From the NCBI RefSeq assembly GCF_000223215.1, contig NC_017243.1, positions 2,046,001 through 2,110,000 of the forward strand: a DNA stretch of 64,000 nt, read 5' to 3'. How positions within the stretch are numbered: the first letter of the stretch is position 1; each line of letters opens with the position of its first letter. The stretch comes from Brachyspira intermedia PWS/A. Lineage in GTDB: Bacteria > Spirochaetota > Brachyspiria > Brachyspirales > Brachyspiraceae. Positions 8,071-16,850 of the stretch are shown piece by piece. The translations under genes were made by a program, and so were the position numbers. The notes beneath the pieces were generated by a model, which was given only the letters and a program-made list of their open reading frames with translations, searched no databases and had not been told where the DNA came from.

Positions 8071-10659
8071 TTAAAATAAATCAGTCAATCTGAAATCAAA
8101 AATCATAAATACTAAAAAACTATAAACAAATCTTTTACTTATCTCTTCTTTGTTTTCGCCCTTTTGAAAATCAATAGTTATGTCTACCGGCTCATCATAT
8201 TCTGTATCAGCATCTACTTTTGCAGATATAGTAAAAATATCTCCGTCATTTGCAGGAAATGTATATGTTATAGTTTCATTATACCCCACTACATCATTGG
8301 TATACATATCATATTTCTTAGCAAAAAATTTAAAAGCTCCGTAACTTGCCTCTATATTTTTTATCTTCTTTATTTCCTTTTTCAAATTATTTTTATCTAA
8401 TTTTATAACTGTTAATTGATTTATAGGCTGTACTAATTCATAATCCTCTAGCTGTTTTTTCCATTTATTTATAGTATCATCGTCCATTTCTGCAGGAGTT
8501 GCTAAACTTATAAAATTATCAGCATTAATTTTTACTTCTTCATCTTCACAGTTTGAATAACTTCCATCGGCTGAATATCTAAAAGTCGTTATAAAGTTTT
8601 TATCTTTATCATGCAAGTTCCATATTAAAGCAGATGCAAATCTATTCATTAAATAATTATCAATAAATACTTCTTTAAATAAATCATAGCTGTATATATC
8701 TCCGTCTATTAATGTAATACTTAAAATACGGGCATTATGATTAATAAACTTCTGTACTTCTTTTCTTAATTCTTTTATTTCTTCTTTTAACTCTTTATCA
8801 AGATTTTGAGGAATCTTTTTTAATTCTTTATTATTTTTTATATCGAATAAAGTTAAACTATAATCAGTATTAACAATTAATTTATAATCATCATTTAAGA
8901 TTTTTTCACCTTGGGAATTAAATCCGTAATTAGGTGTGCATCTTAATCTAAATTCAGTATAACCAATATTCATTTTTTCAATCAATTCATTAATCATTCT
9001 TCCTGCTTCGCGTCTAATTTCTGCTGTCTTTGTATCTGAATATATTTCATATAATAAACTCTGAGCATATCTGCTTTCTATATTGAATTTGATCATTATA
9101 AGGAAAACTTTTGAATCAATACCTAATGATATTAATTCAGATATCTCTTTTAAAGCTTCATCTCCTCCGTACATAGCATAAAGAAAACCGGCAATCTCTT
9201 TGTTTTGATTTTCTAAATAAACATCTCTAACAAACTTTAAAAATGATTCAAAGTCAAGCAAATTAATTATATTATCAATTTTTTCTAATCTGTTAATTGT
9301 TCTTTTTAAAGATAAATACTCTGAATATATATACTTTATAACTGTAATATCTACTTCTCTTGATTTATCTTTTACTAAAACATGGCAATCTTTTATAAAT
9401 GTAAGTTTTTTATCTTCTCTTTTAGCATTGTATTTTTTTTGAGCATACTTTTCTGCTTTTTCTATAGTTGTAAAATTATAATCTTTTGTAACAAATGAAA
9501 GCTCTGATGAAAAATCACTTTCAATTCTTTTTCTTAATCTCACAATTCTTTTATTTTTATCTTTTGCAATAAGCTCATATATTTCTTTAACATTAAATTT
9601 TGTTATAGTTATATAATCTTCTTTAGGATAAAAGGCCTGCATATATACTTTAAGCCTTGTATGCAATTTCTCCTCGTCATCGCAAAAAGTACCAACTTCT
9701 TCCAAATTATCTAAATTCCAATGTTCTAAAGACTCATAACAATCATACTTATAAGCAAATCTGAATAATCCTACTGCAGTTATTACTTTTTCTGTATTCC
9801 ATTTATCAAGAGGCTGATTAAAGCTTTGAGCCATATAAAACATCATATCCATATTTTCTACATTAGACACATTCCAACTATTTAAAGGCTGATTAAATTC
9901 AGTACATGAGAAAAATGTCTTTTCCATGTTTACAACATTAGAAGTGTCCCATTTATCAAAAGGCTGATTTAATTTGTCGCATTGCCTAAATAAAGAATCC
10001 ATATTAGTAACATTAGAAACATCCCAATCATTAATATTCTGATTAAAAGCATCACAATATGCAAACATACTTGATAAATCTTTAACTTTTGATGTATTCC
10101 AAGTATTTAAAGGCTGATTAAATCTTTTTGCCCTAATAAACATATTAGACATATCTTCAACATTAGAAGTATCCCATTTATCCAAAGGCTGATTAAAAAA
10201 TTCACATTCCTCAAACATGCCTCTCATATTTTTCACTTTCGATGTGTTCCAGCTATTTAAAGGCTGATTAAACTCTTTGGCACCGCAAAACATAAATCTC
10301 ATATCTTCAACATTAGATACGTCCCAATTATCCAAAGGCTGATCAAAATTAGAACAATAAGCGAACATATTATTCATACTTTTCACTTTGGATACATTCC
10401 AATTACTTAAATCATGATCAAAATCTATATTTGAGTATCTTACCATTGCATTATATCCCATATAAGCAAACATCATATCCATATTAGTAACATTAGAAAC
10501 GTCCCAATCTTCTATGCCTTCAAAATCTTTTCTTTTACTTTCATAAAAGAGTTTACTCATATCTGTGATAAGACTTGTATCAACATCATAAAGTTTTATA
10601 CCGTCAGTAAATACTAGTTTTTTTAATTCTGTTTTTGTTTCTGGTTTATATTTTTTCAT
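8071..10659 (-). CDS. DUF285 repeat array fused to DUF4132-like (MolR/YehI) C-terminal domain, paralogue 2
   Basis: 862 residues. Residues 1-40 are the family header (MKKYKPETKTEL, DVDTSLITDMSKLF). About 45-320 hold eleven 25-residue BspA/DUF285 repeats such as FNQPLNSWNTSKVKNM. A linker with EYITITKFNVKEIYELI-type sequence and a Lys-rich helical part follows. The last 400 residues read like the DUF4132 family: the YGGDEAL segment, MNIGYTEFRL...GEKILNDDYKL, an LRKEVQKF helix, SALIWNL, FRYSADGSYS and the W..QLEDYELVQPINQL block. No signal peptide or membrane helix is seen, so a cytoplasmic location is likely. DUF4132 has no established activity; the repeats would serve binding. It follows its own promoter and ends at a hairpin. 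Confidence 0.88.
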   Translation of the reverse strand: MKKYKPETKTELKKLVFTDGIKLYDVDTSLITDMSKLFYESKRKDFEGIEDWDVSNVTNMDMMFAYMGYNAMVRYSNIDFDHDLSNWNVSKVKSMNNMFAYCSNFDQPLDNWDVSNVEDMRFMFCGAKEFNQPLNSWNTSKVKNMRGMFEECEFFNQPLDKWDTSNVEDMSNMFIRAKRFNQPLNTWNTSKVKDLSSMFAYCDAFNQNINDWDVSNVTNMDSLFRQCDKLNQPFDKWDTSNVVNMEKTFFSCTEFNQPLNSWNVSNVENMDMMFYMAQSFNQPLDKWNTEKVITAVGLFRFAYKYDCYESLEHWNLDNLEEVGTFCDDEEKLHTRLKVYMQAFYPKEDYITITKFNVKEIYELIAKDKNKRIVRLRKRIESDFSSELSFVTKDYNFTTIEKAEKYAQKKYNAKREDKKLTFIKDCHVLVKDKSREVDITVIKYIYSEYLSLKRTINRLEKIDNIINLLDFESFLKFVRDVYLENQNKEIAGFLYAMYGGDEALKEISELISLGIDSKVFLIMIKFNIESRYAQSLLYEIYSDTKTAEIRREAGRMINELIEKMNIGYTEFRLRCTPNYGFNSQGEKILNDDYKLIVNTDYSLTLFDIKNNKELKKIPQNLDKELKEEIKELRKEVQKFINHNARILSITLIDGDIYSYDLFKEVFIDNYLMNRFASALIWNLHDKDKNFITTFRYSADGSYSNCEDEEVKINADNFISLATPAEMDDDTINKWKKQLEDYELVQPINQLTVIKLDKNNLKKEIKKIKNIEASYGAFKFFAKKYDMYTNDVVGYNETITYTFPANDGDIFTISAKVDADTEYDEPVDITIDFQKGENKEEISKRFVYSFLVFMIFDFRLTDLF

Positions 10660-10703
10660 AATCTAATATCCTAATCATAAAAAATTAAATATAATCATAT
10701 AGT

Positions 10704-10732
10704 ACTATACTAAATTAAATAGAATTTGTCAA
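10704..10732 (-). promoter_or_regulatory. Sigma70-type promoter of paralogue 2
   Basis: Minus strand TTGACA (10727-10732), 17-base spacer, TATAGT (10704-10709), 44 bases before the ATG at 10659. It is separate from, and downstream of, the weaker promoter-like end of element B. Confidence 0.7.
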
Positions 10733-10798
10733 AATTAATTTAGTATTTTTATTATTGTTTGCTTCAGATAAAATATATTTTACAAATAAATAGTACAT

Positions 10799-11152
10799 CC
10801 TAAACAACTATATTTTATCAATTTTATGATGTTCTTTTTCCCGCCGCACGCCACAGGCGGGCTTCGCCAAGAACCAAAAAATGCAAGGATAGAATTAGTA
10901 CTAAATCATACTAAAATTGTCTACATGTAAGGTAATTTACTAATTTAAGCTAAAATATAGCCCTTCGCCGAAGGCGGGCTGTGCCTGCTTCTCGCCGTAG
11001 GCGGGCTTCGCCTGTGGCAATGCCACAGGCACTCCCTATGGTCGCAAAAGAAGTTGGGGTTCGGCACGTCTGTGTGCTTCGCAGGGCTAGTCCCCGAAAA
11101 TAATAACAATATAAAAAATAAAATTGACAAAATATAGTTGTTTAGCTATATA
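10799..11152. repeat. MITE-like inverted-repeat element B
   Basis: About 355 bp within the 511-base gap. The left end CCTAAACAACTATATTTT (10799-10816) continues ATCAATTTTA and is matched in inverse by 11119-11147 with one or two differences. The core is a strong G+C island (10840-10875 and 10965-11098) containing CGCCGAAGGCGGGCTGTGCC, CTCGCCGTAGGCGGGCTTCG and GTGGCAATGCCACAGGC, all able to fold into hairpins. The short frame across 10945-11130 is an accident of this G+C. A segment near 10885-10950 (TACTAAATCATACTAAAATTGT) also occurs in element C. Confidence 0.72.
11124..11152 (+). promoter_or_regulatory. Outward promoter-like right end of element B
   Basis: TTGACA (11124-11129), 17-base spacer, TATATA (11147-11152) on the plus strand. 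It would drive RNA into the 3' end of the next paralogue in antisense, starting within about 20 bases of its stop codon. Confidence 0.5.
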
Positions 11153-11170
11153 CTCTGTAACATATAAAAA

Positions 11171-13765
11171 TTAAAATAAATCAGGTAGTCTGAAATCAAA
11201 AATCATAAACACTAAAAATGTATAAATAAATCTCTTGCTTATCTCTTTTTTATTTTCACCCTTTTTGAAATCAATACTAATATTTACTAAATCATCATAT
11301 TCTACTTCCTCATCAACTTTTGCAGACATAGTAAAAATATCTCCATCATTTGCTGTAAATGTATATGTTATAGTGTCATTATCTCCTAATACATCATTGG
11401 TATGCATATCATATTTTTGAGCAAAAAACTTAAAAGCTCCGTAGCTTGTATCTATATTTTTTATTTTCTTTATTTCTTTTTTTAGATTATCTTTATTTAA
11501 TTTTATAGATGTTAATTGATTTATATCCTGTGATAATTTAGAATCTTCAAGCTGTTTTCTCCATTTATCTATAGTTTCATCGTCCATTTCTATAGGAGTT
11601 GCCAAACTCATGAAATTATCAGCATTAATTTTTATTTTTTCATTTTCTGTGTTTAAATATTTTCCATCGCTTGTATATCTAAAATTTGTTATAAAGTTTT
11701 TATCTTTATCATATAGATTCCATATTAAACCAGAACCAAATTTATTCATTAAATAGTTATCAATAAAGACTTCTTTAAACAAGTCATAACTCAATATATC
11801 ACCGTCTATTAACATAATACTTAAAATATGTGAGCTATGATTAATAAACTTATCTGCTTCTTTACCCAATTCTTTTATTTTATCTTTTAATTTTTTATCA
11901 AGATTTTGAGGTACTTTTTTTAATTCTTTATTATTTTTTATATCAAATAAAGTTAAAGTATAATCATTATTAACAATTAATTTATAATCATCATTTAATT
12001 TTTTTTCACCTTTAGAATTAAATCCCAAATTAGGCATACATCTTAATCTAAATTCAGTATAACCTATATTAATTTTTTCAAGTAACTCATTAATCATTTC
12101 TACTGCTTCTTTACGAATTGCACTTTTAGTTGAATTTAGATATATTTTATATAATAAACTCTGAGCATATCTGCTTTCTATATTGAAGCTTATCATTGTA
12201 AGTAGATTTTTTGATTCAATAGTATTCATTAATTCTGATATTTTCTTTAAAGCTTCATCTCCTCCGTACATAGCATAAACAAAAGCAGTGATAACTTCAT
12301 CTTGATTTTTTAAATAAATCTCTTTAGTAAAATTCACAAATGATTTTAAATCAAGTAAATTAACCATATTATCAATTTTTTCTAATTTTTTAATAGTTTT
12401 CTTTAAAGACAAATATTCTGAATATATATACTTTATAAGATTGATATTCACTTCTCTTGATTTATCTTTTACTAGAACAGGACAATTCTTTATAAATTCA
12501 AGTTTCTTATCATATTTTTTAGCATTGTAATTTCTTTCAGCATACTTTTCTGCTTTTTCTATAGTTTTGAAATTATAATTATTTGTAACAAATGAAAGCT
12601 CTGATGAGAAATCACTTTCAAGTCTTTTTTTCAATCTTACAACTTTTTTATTTTTATCATCTGCAATAAGCTCATATATTTCTTTAACATTAAATTTTGT
12701 TATACTTATAATATCGTCCTTAGGATAAAATGCCTGCCTATATACTTGAATTCTTGTAGGTAATTTATCCATATACTTATCATCACAAATTATACTTATA
12801 GCTTGTAAACTGTCTAAATTCCAATTTGCTAAAGATTCATAATGATCAAACTTGCGTGCATAGGCAAACAACAACATTACACTAATGACATTTCTTGTAT
12901 CCCATTTATCAAGAGGCTGATTAAATTCTTCTGTAAAAGCAAACATATGCTCTATATTTGTTACTTTAGACATATTCCAGCTATTTAAAGGCTGATTAAA
13001 TTTACCGCATGCTCTAAATGCAAATTCCATACTTTCAACATTAGAAGTATCCCATTTATCTAAAGGCTGATTAAAATTTTCACAGTCCTCAAATATATGT
13101 TGCATATTTTTCACATTAGATACGTCCCAATCATTAAGAGGCTGATCAAAAGCTTTACAATAACGAAAAGTCTTTGATAAATCTTCAACATTAGATACAT
13201 TCCAATTATTTATATTCTGATTAAATTTCAAAGCCACATTAAACATATTAGACATATCTTTAACATTAGAAACATCCCATTTGTCCAAAGGTCTATTAAA
13301 TGCTTCACAGTTATGAAACATATCGCTCATATCTTTCACTTTAGATACATTCCAATTATTTAAAGGCTGATTAAACTTTTTAGCACCAAAAAACATGCCA
13401 GACATATTTTCCACATTTGAAACGTCCCATTTATTTAAAGGCTTATTAAAATATGTACAACCAGCAAACATATAAATCATGTTTTTCACTTTTGATACAT
13501 TCCAATTATTTAAATTAGAATTAAACTCTGTCATTGAATATTGTCCCAAAACATTGTAGTTCATATATGCAAACATATAAGCCATATTCTCAACATTAGA
13601 AGTATCCCACTCTTCTATGCCATCAAAATCTCTTCTTTCACTTTTATTAAAAAGGTCGCTCATATCTGTAATAAGACTTGTATCAATATCACCAAGTTTT
13701 ATACCGTTGTTGGTGAATACTAATCTTTTTAATTCTTCTTTTGTTGTTGGTTTATATTTTTTCAT
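11171..13765 (-). CDS. DUF285 repeat array fused to DUF4132-like domain, paralogue 3
   Basis: 864 residues with the same order of parts as its neighbour: header with DIDTSLITDMSDLF, eleven 25-residue repeats (e.g. FNQPLNNWNVSKVKDM) to about residue 320, linker, and a DUF4132-like region from about 470 to the end with YGGDEALKKI, NIGYTEFRL, SGLIWNLYDKDKNFIT and MDDETIDKWRKQLED. It ends FDFRLPDLF. It is closest to paralogue 2 throughout, suggesting a recent tandem duplication, while the repeat tips differ most. No signal peptide. The ATG is followed by AAAAAATATAAACC; a promoter in element C lies 76 bases upstream. A role in binding a protein partner is inference. Confidence 0.88.
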   Translation of the reverse strand: MKKYKPTTKEELKRLVFTNNGIKLGDIDTSLITDMSDLFNKSERRDFDGIEEWDTSNVENMAYMFAYMNYNVLGQYSMTEFNSNLNNWNVSKVKNMIYMFAGCTYFNKPLNKWDVSNVENMSGMFFGAKKFNQPLNNWNVSKVKDMSDMFHNCEAFNRPLDKWDVSNVKDMSNMFNVALKFNQNINNWNVSNVEDLSKTFRYCKAFDQPLNDWDVSNVKNMQHIFEDCENFNQPLDKWDTSNVESMEFAFRACGKFNQPLNSWNMSKVTNIEHMFAFTEEFNQPLDKWDTRNVISVMLLFAYARKFDHYESLANWNLDSLQAISIICDDKYMDKLPTRIQVYRQAFYPKDDIISITKFNVKEIYELIADDKNKKVVRLKKRLESDFSSELSFVTNNYNFKTIEKAEKYAERNYNAKKYDKKLEFIKNCPVLVKDKSREVNINLIKYIYSEYLSLKKTIKKLEKIDNMVNLLDLKSFVNFTKEIYLKNQDEVITAFVYAMYGGDEALKKISELMNTIESKNLLTMISFNIESRYAQSLLYKIYLNSTKSAIRKEAVEMINELLEKINIGYTEFRLRCMPNLGFNSKGEKKLNDDYKLIVNNDYTLTLFDIKNNKELKKVPQNLDKKLKDKIKELGKEADKFINHSSHILSIMLIDGDILSYDLFKEVFIDNYLMNKFGSGLIWNLYDKDKNFITNFRYTSDGKYLNTENEKIKINADNFMSLATPIEMDDETIDKWRKQLEDSKLSQDINQLTSIKLNKDNLKKEIKKIKNIDTSYGAFKFFAQKYDMHTNDVLGDNDTITYTFTANDGDIFTMSAKVDEEVEYDDLVNISIDFKKGENKKEISKRFIYTFLVFMIFDFRLPDLF

Positions 13766-13841
13766 AATCTCATATCCTCATTATAAATTTTAATATATGT
13801 AAATAGTAGCAATCAATTAACTACCAATAATAATACTTATT

Positions 13842-13870
13842 TATATACTAAAAATTTTTAAGTTTGTCAA
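13842..13870 (-). promoter_or_regulatory. Outward promoter in the left end of element C (drives paralogue 3)
   Basis: Minus strand TTGACA (13865-13870), 17-base spacer, TATATA (13842-13847), 76 bases before the ATG at 13765, wholly inside the terminal repeat. Confidence 0.6.
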
Positions 13871-14246
13871 TTTTTTTTATTCAACTTTTTCCCGCCGCAA
13901 AAAGTTGCTGCCGCAGGCACGCTTCGCGAAAGTGCAAGTATAAAATTAATACTAAATCATACTAAAATTGTTTTACATGTAATATAAACTATTAATTTAA
14001 GCACACCTTCCTCAGGCACGCAGAGCGAAAAACACATATACTATAGTTTAATATTTTAAGAATATGTATTAAAATACCATACTTTTAGCTCAAAAATGCA
14101 GTCTTTCGGCGTAGGCGGACTTCGTCTGGTTCTTTTGGTCATACCTAAAAGTACTTTCCTTAGGTCGCAAAAGAACTGGGGGTGTTACGAAGTACGCAGA
14201 GCGGTGGGGCAAAGCCCCCACAAACAATAAAATTAAAAAACTAAAA

Positions 14247-14275
14247 TCGACAAACTTAAAATTTTTCAGTATATA
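14247..14275 (+). promoter_or_regulatory. Outward promoter-like right end of element C
   Basis: TCGACA (14247-14252), 17-base spacer, TATATA (14270-14275) on the plus strand, pointing into the 3' end of paralogue 4 in antisense. One mismatch in the -35. Confidence 0.4.
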
Positions 14276-14379
14276 TAACATTAAATACAATTTCTAACAA
14301 TTAATTATATATCTTATTATTAAAAAAATACAGAATGTTTCTTACAAAAACTTCATGCCTCCTCTTACTCATATAAAAA

Positions 14380-16767
14380 TTAAAATAAATCTGTCAATCT
14401 AAAATCCCATATAATTAATACTAATAAAGTATAAACAAATCTTTTACTTATCTCTTTTTTGTTTTCACTCTTTTTAAAATCAATAGTAATATTTACTTGC
14501 TCATCATATTCCCCCTGGATTTTTGAAGTCATAGTAAAAATATCTTCGTCATTTGATGAAAATGAATAAGTTATAATACCATCATATCCAATTACATTAC
14601 TAATATTCATTTTGTATTTTTTAGTAAAATATTTAAAAGAACTATAAGTTGCATTTATATTTTTTATTTTATTTATTTCTTTTTCCAAATTATTTTTATC
14701 TAATTTTATAACTGTTAATTGCTGTAAAGGCTGTGCTATTTCATAATCTTCAAGCTGCTTTCTCCATTTATTTATAGTATCATCGTCCATTTCTACAGGA
14801 CTTGCTAAACTTATAAAATTATTATCATTAATTTTAACTTCTTCATCTTCACAGTTTGAATAACTTCCGTCGCCTGAATATCTGAAAGTTGTTATAAAGT
14901 TATAATATTTGTCATATAGATTCCATATCAAAGATGAAGCAAATCTATTCATCATAACATTATCAATAAAAATGTCTTTGAATATATCATAACTATATTT
15001 ATTACCGTTTATTAATGTAATGGCTAAAATATTAGAATTATTTTTAATAAACTTTTTTATTTCTTTTCTTAATTTTATTATTTCTACTTTTAACTTTTTA
15101 TCAAGATTTTTAGGAATCTTTTTCAATTCTTTATTATTTTTTATATCAAACAAGCTCAAAGAATAATCACTATTCAAAATTAATTTATAATCATCACTTA
15201 ACTCTTTTTCACATTGAGAATTAAATCCGAAATCAAGAGCATATCTTAATCTAAATTCACTATAATCAATATTCATTTCTTTAAGTAATTCATTAATTAT
15301 TTTTTCTGCTTCGAGTCTAACTTCTGTTTTCTTCGTAGTCATAAATATTTCATATAACAATTTAAGTGCATATTTACTTTGATTATTTAATTTAATTATT
15401 ATAAGTGAAAGTTTTGTATCATGTGCTTTTTTATATATATTTTTTAAAGCCTCATCTCCTCCATATATTCCATAAACAAAAGCAGCAGTTTCTTTATTGG
15501 TTTCATCATAAATATTTTTAATAAACTTTATAAATGATTCTCTATCAAGTAAATTAACTATATTATCAATTTTTACTAATCTCTTAACATCTCTTTTGAG
15601 AGACAAATATTCCAAATATATATACTTTATAACATTAATATTAACTTCTCTTGATTTATCTTTTATTAAAACCTTATAATCATTATTTATAAAGCTCACT
15701 TTCTTATCATCTTTTTTATTATAATTATTTTCGATATACTTTTCTGCTTCTTCTATAGTTTTGAAATCATTTGTAACAGATGAAAGTACCAAAGAAAAAT
15801 CACTTTCAAGTTGTTTTCTTAATGCCACAATTTTTTTATTTGTGTCTTTTAATATAGAATAGTATATTTCTTTGACATTATCTTTTGTGATAGTTAAATA
15901 ATTTTTATTAGAACCATAAAATGCCTGAAGATATGCTCTAATTCTTAAAGGCAATTTTTCTTTATCATAACATAATTCATTCATATTTAATATTTTATTT
16001 AAATCCCAATTTGCTAATGACTCATAACAATCATAGCTTTTAGAATATTTAAACATTGAGTCAATTTTTTTTAATTTTTTTGTATCCCATTTATCAAGAG
16101 GCTTATTAAATGAAAGAGTATCGCAAAACATAGCTTCCATATTTTTTACATTAGATACATTCCAACTATTTAAAGTTTGATTAAAATCCTTGCATTGTAC
16201 AAACATCTCATGCATATTTTCAACTTTTGAGGTGTCCCATTTATATAAAGGCTGATTGAATTTATAAGCTCTTCTAAATGTACCTTCCATAGTATTTACA
16301 TTAGATACGTCCCAATTATTAAGAGGCTGATTAAAAACTTCGCACTCACAAAACATATAACTTAAATCTTCAACTTTACTAATATTCCAATTATTTATAT
16401 TTTGATTAAATGATTTAGCATAATTAAACATAAAGCTCATAGTCTTAACATTTGAAGTGTCCCATTTATATAAAGGCTGATTAAATTTCATAGCTGCCTG
16501 AAACATACCGCTCATATTTTTCACATTATATACATTCCAGTTATTTAAACTCTGATTAAACTCTATTGCCCAAAAAAACATAAATGACATATCATCAACA
16601 TTAGAAGTATCCCAATCTTCTATGCCTTCAAAATCTTTCCTTTCACTTTTATGAAAAAGATAACTCATATCAGTAATAAGGCTTGTATCTACATCATTAA
16701 GTTTTACACCGTCTGTAAATACCAAATTTTTTAATTCTTCTTTTGTTGCTGGTTTGTACTTATTCAT
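14380..16767 (-). CDS. DUF285 repeat array fused to DUF4132-like domain, paralogue 4
   Basis: 795 residues. Header MNKYKPATKEEL with DVDTSLITDMSYLF, then only about nine 25-residue repeats (two fewer than paralogues 2 and 3; the AYMxYN-type second unit is absent), which explains the shorter length. The linker has FYGSNKNYLTITKDNVKEIY. The C-terminal part keeps the DUF4132-like blocks (YGGDEALKNI, NIDYSEFRL, SSLIWNLYDKYYNFIT, MDDDTINKWRKQLED) and ends WDFRLTDLF. No signal peptide or membrane helix is seen. It follows paralogue 5 by only 83 bases, with a terminator hairpin but no clear promoter between, so read-through may supply it. Confidence 0.88.
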   Translation of the reverse strand: MNKYKPATKEELKNLVFTDGVKLNDVDTSLITDMSYLFHKSERKDFEGIEDWDTSNVDDMSFMFFWAIEFNQSLNNWNVYNVKNMSGMFQAAMKFNQPLYKWDTSNVKTMSFMFNYAKSFNQNINNWNISKVEDLSYMFCECEVFNQPLNNWDVSNVNTMEGTFRRAYKFNQPLYKWDTSKVENMHEMFVQCKDFNQTLNSWNVSNVKNMEAMFCDTLSFNKPLDKWDTKKLKKIDSMFKYSKSYDCYESLANWDLNKILNMNELCYDKEKLPLRIRAYLQAFYGSNKNYLTITKDNVKEIYYSILKDTNKKIVALRKQLESDFSLVLSSVTNDFKTIEEAEKYIENNYNKKDDKKVSFINNDYKVLIKDKSREVNINVIKYIYLEYLSLKRDVKRLVKIDNIVNLLDRESFIKFIKNIYDETNKETAAFVYGIYGGDEALKNIYKKAHDTKLSLIIIKLNNQSKYALKLLYEIFMTTKKTEVRLEAEKIINELLKEMNIDYSEFRLRYALDFGFNSQCEKELSDDYKLILNSDYSLSLFDIKNNKELKKIPKNLDKKLKVEIIKLRKEIKKFIKNNSNILAITLINGNKYSYDIFKDIFIDNVMMNRFASSLIWNLYDKYYNFITTFRYSGDGSYSNCEDEEVKINDNNFISLASPVEMDDDTINKWRKQLEDYEIAQPLQQLTVIKLDKNNLEKEINKIKNINATYSSFKYFTKKYKMNISNVIGYDGIITYSFSSNDEDIFTMTSKIQGEYDEQVNITIDFKKSENKKEISKRFVYTLLVLIIWDFRLTDLF

Positions 16768-16800
16768 AATTTAATCAAAATTAATTATGTGTATTTATTG

Positions 16801-16840
16801 TTTATAGAGCAGACATAAAACATGATGCCTACTCTATAAA
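16801..16840 (-). terminator. Hairpin terminator after paralogue 5
   Basis: TTTATAGAGCAGACAT (16801-16816) pairs with ATGCCTACTCTATAAA (16825-16840) with two G-U pairs. Same stem family as at 8025-8055. The U-tract is weak, so partial read-through into paralogue 4 is possible. Confidence 0.6.
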
Positions 16841-16850
16841 ATATCAAAAA

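Larger units (their letters stand above)
13842..14276. repeat. MITE-like inverted-repeat element C
   Basis: About 435 bp in the 614-base gap between paralogues 3 and 4. Left end TATATACTAAAAATTTTTAA continues GTTTGTCAATTTT; the inverse at 14246-14276 reads TATACTGAAAAATTTTAAGT continuing TTGTCGATTTT. The core carries G+C islands at 13888-13935 and 14100-14222, including GCGGTGGGGCAAAGCCCCCA, which is the inverse of the left-arm island of element D (GGTGGCTTTGCCCC). The terminal repeats therefore extend about 100 bases inward in this family. The frame across 14090-14290 is spurious. The rest of the gap (13766-13841 and 14277-14379) is plain A+T-rich DNA, with a degenerate hairpin near 14333-14373 after paralogue 4. 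Confidence 0.72.

Noticed and set aside
8164-8400. 78-codon frame on the plus strand
   Set aside because: Antisense to the conserved C-terminal domain of paralogue 2; Cys/Ile/Phe-rich shadow typical of A+T-rich genes.
10945-11130. 61-codon frame on the minus strand in the G+C island of element B
   Set aside because: Composition is that of the repeat core, the frame is not kept in the sister elements, and it has no ribosome site.
14090-14290. 66-codon frame on the minus strand in element C
   Set aside because: It runs through the terminal repeat and the G+C island and matches nothing; a by-product of the element.
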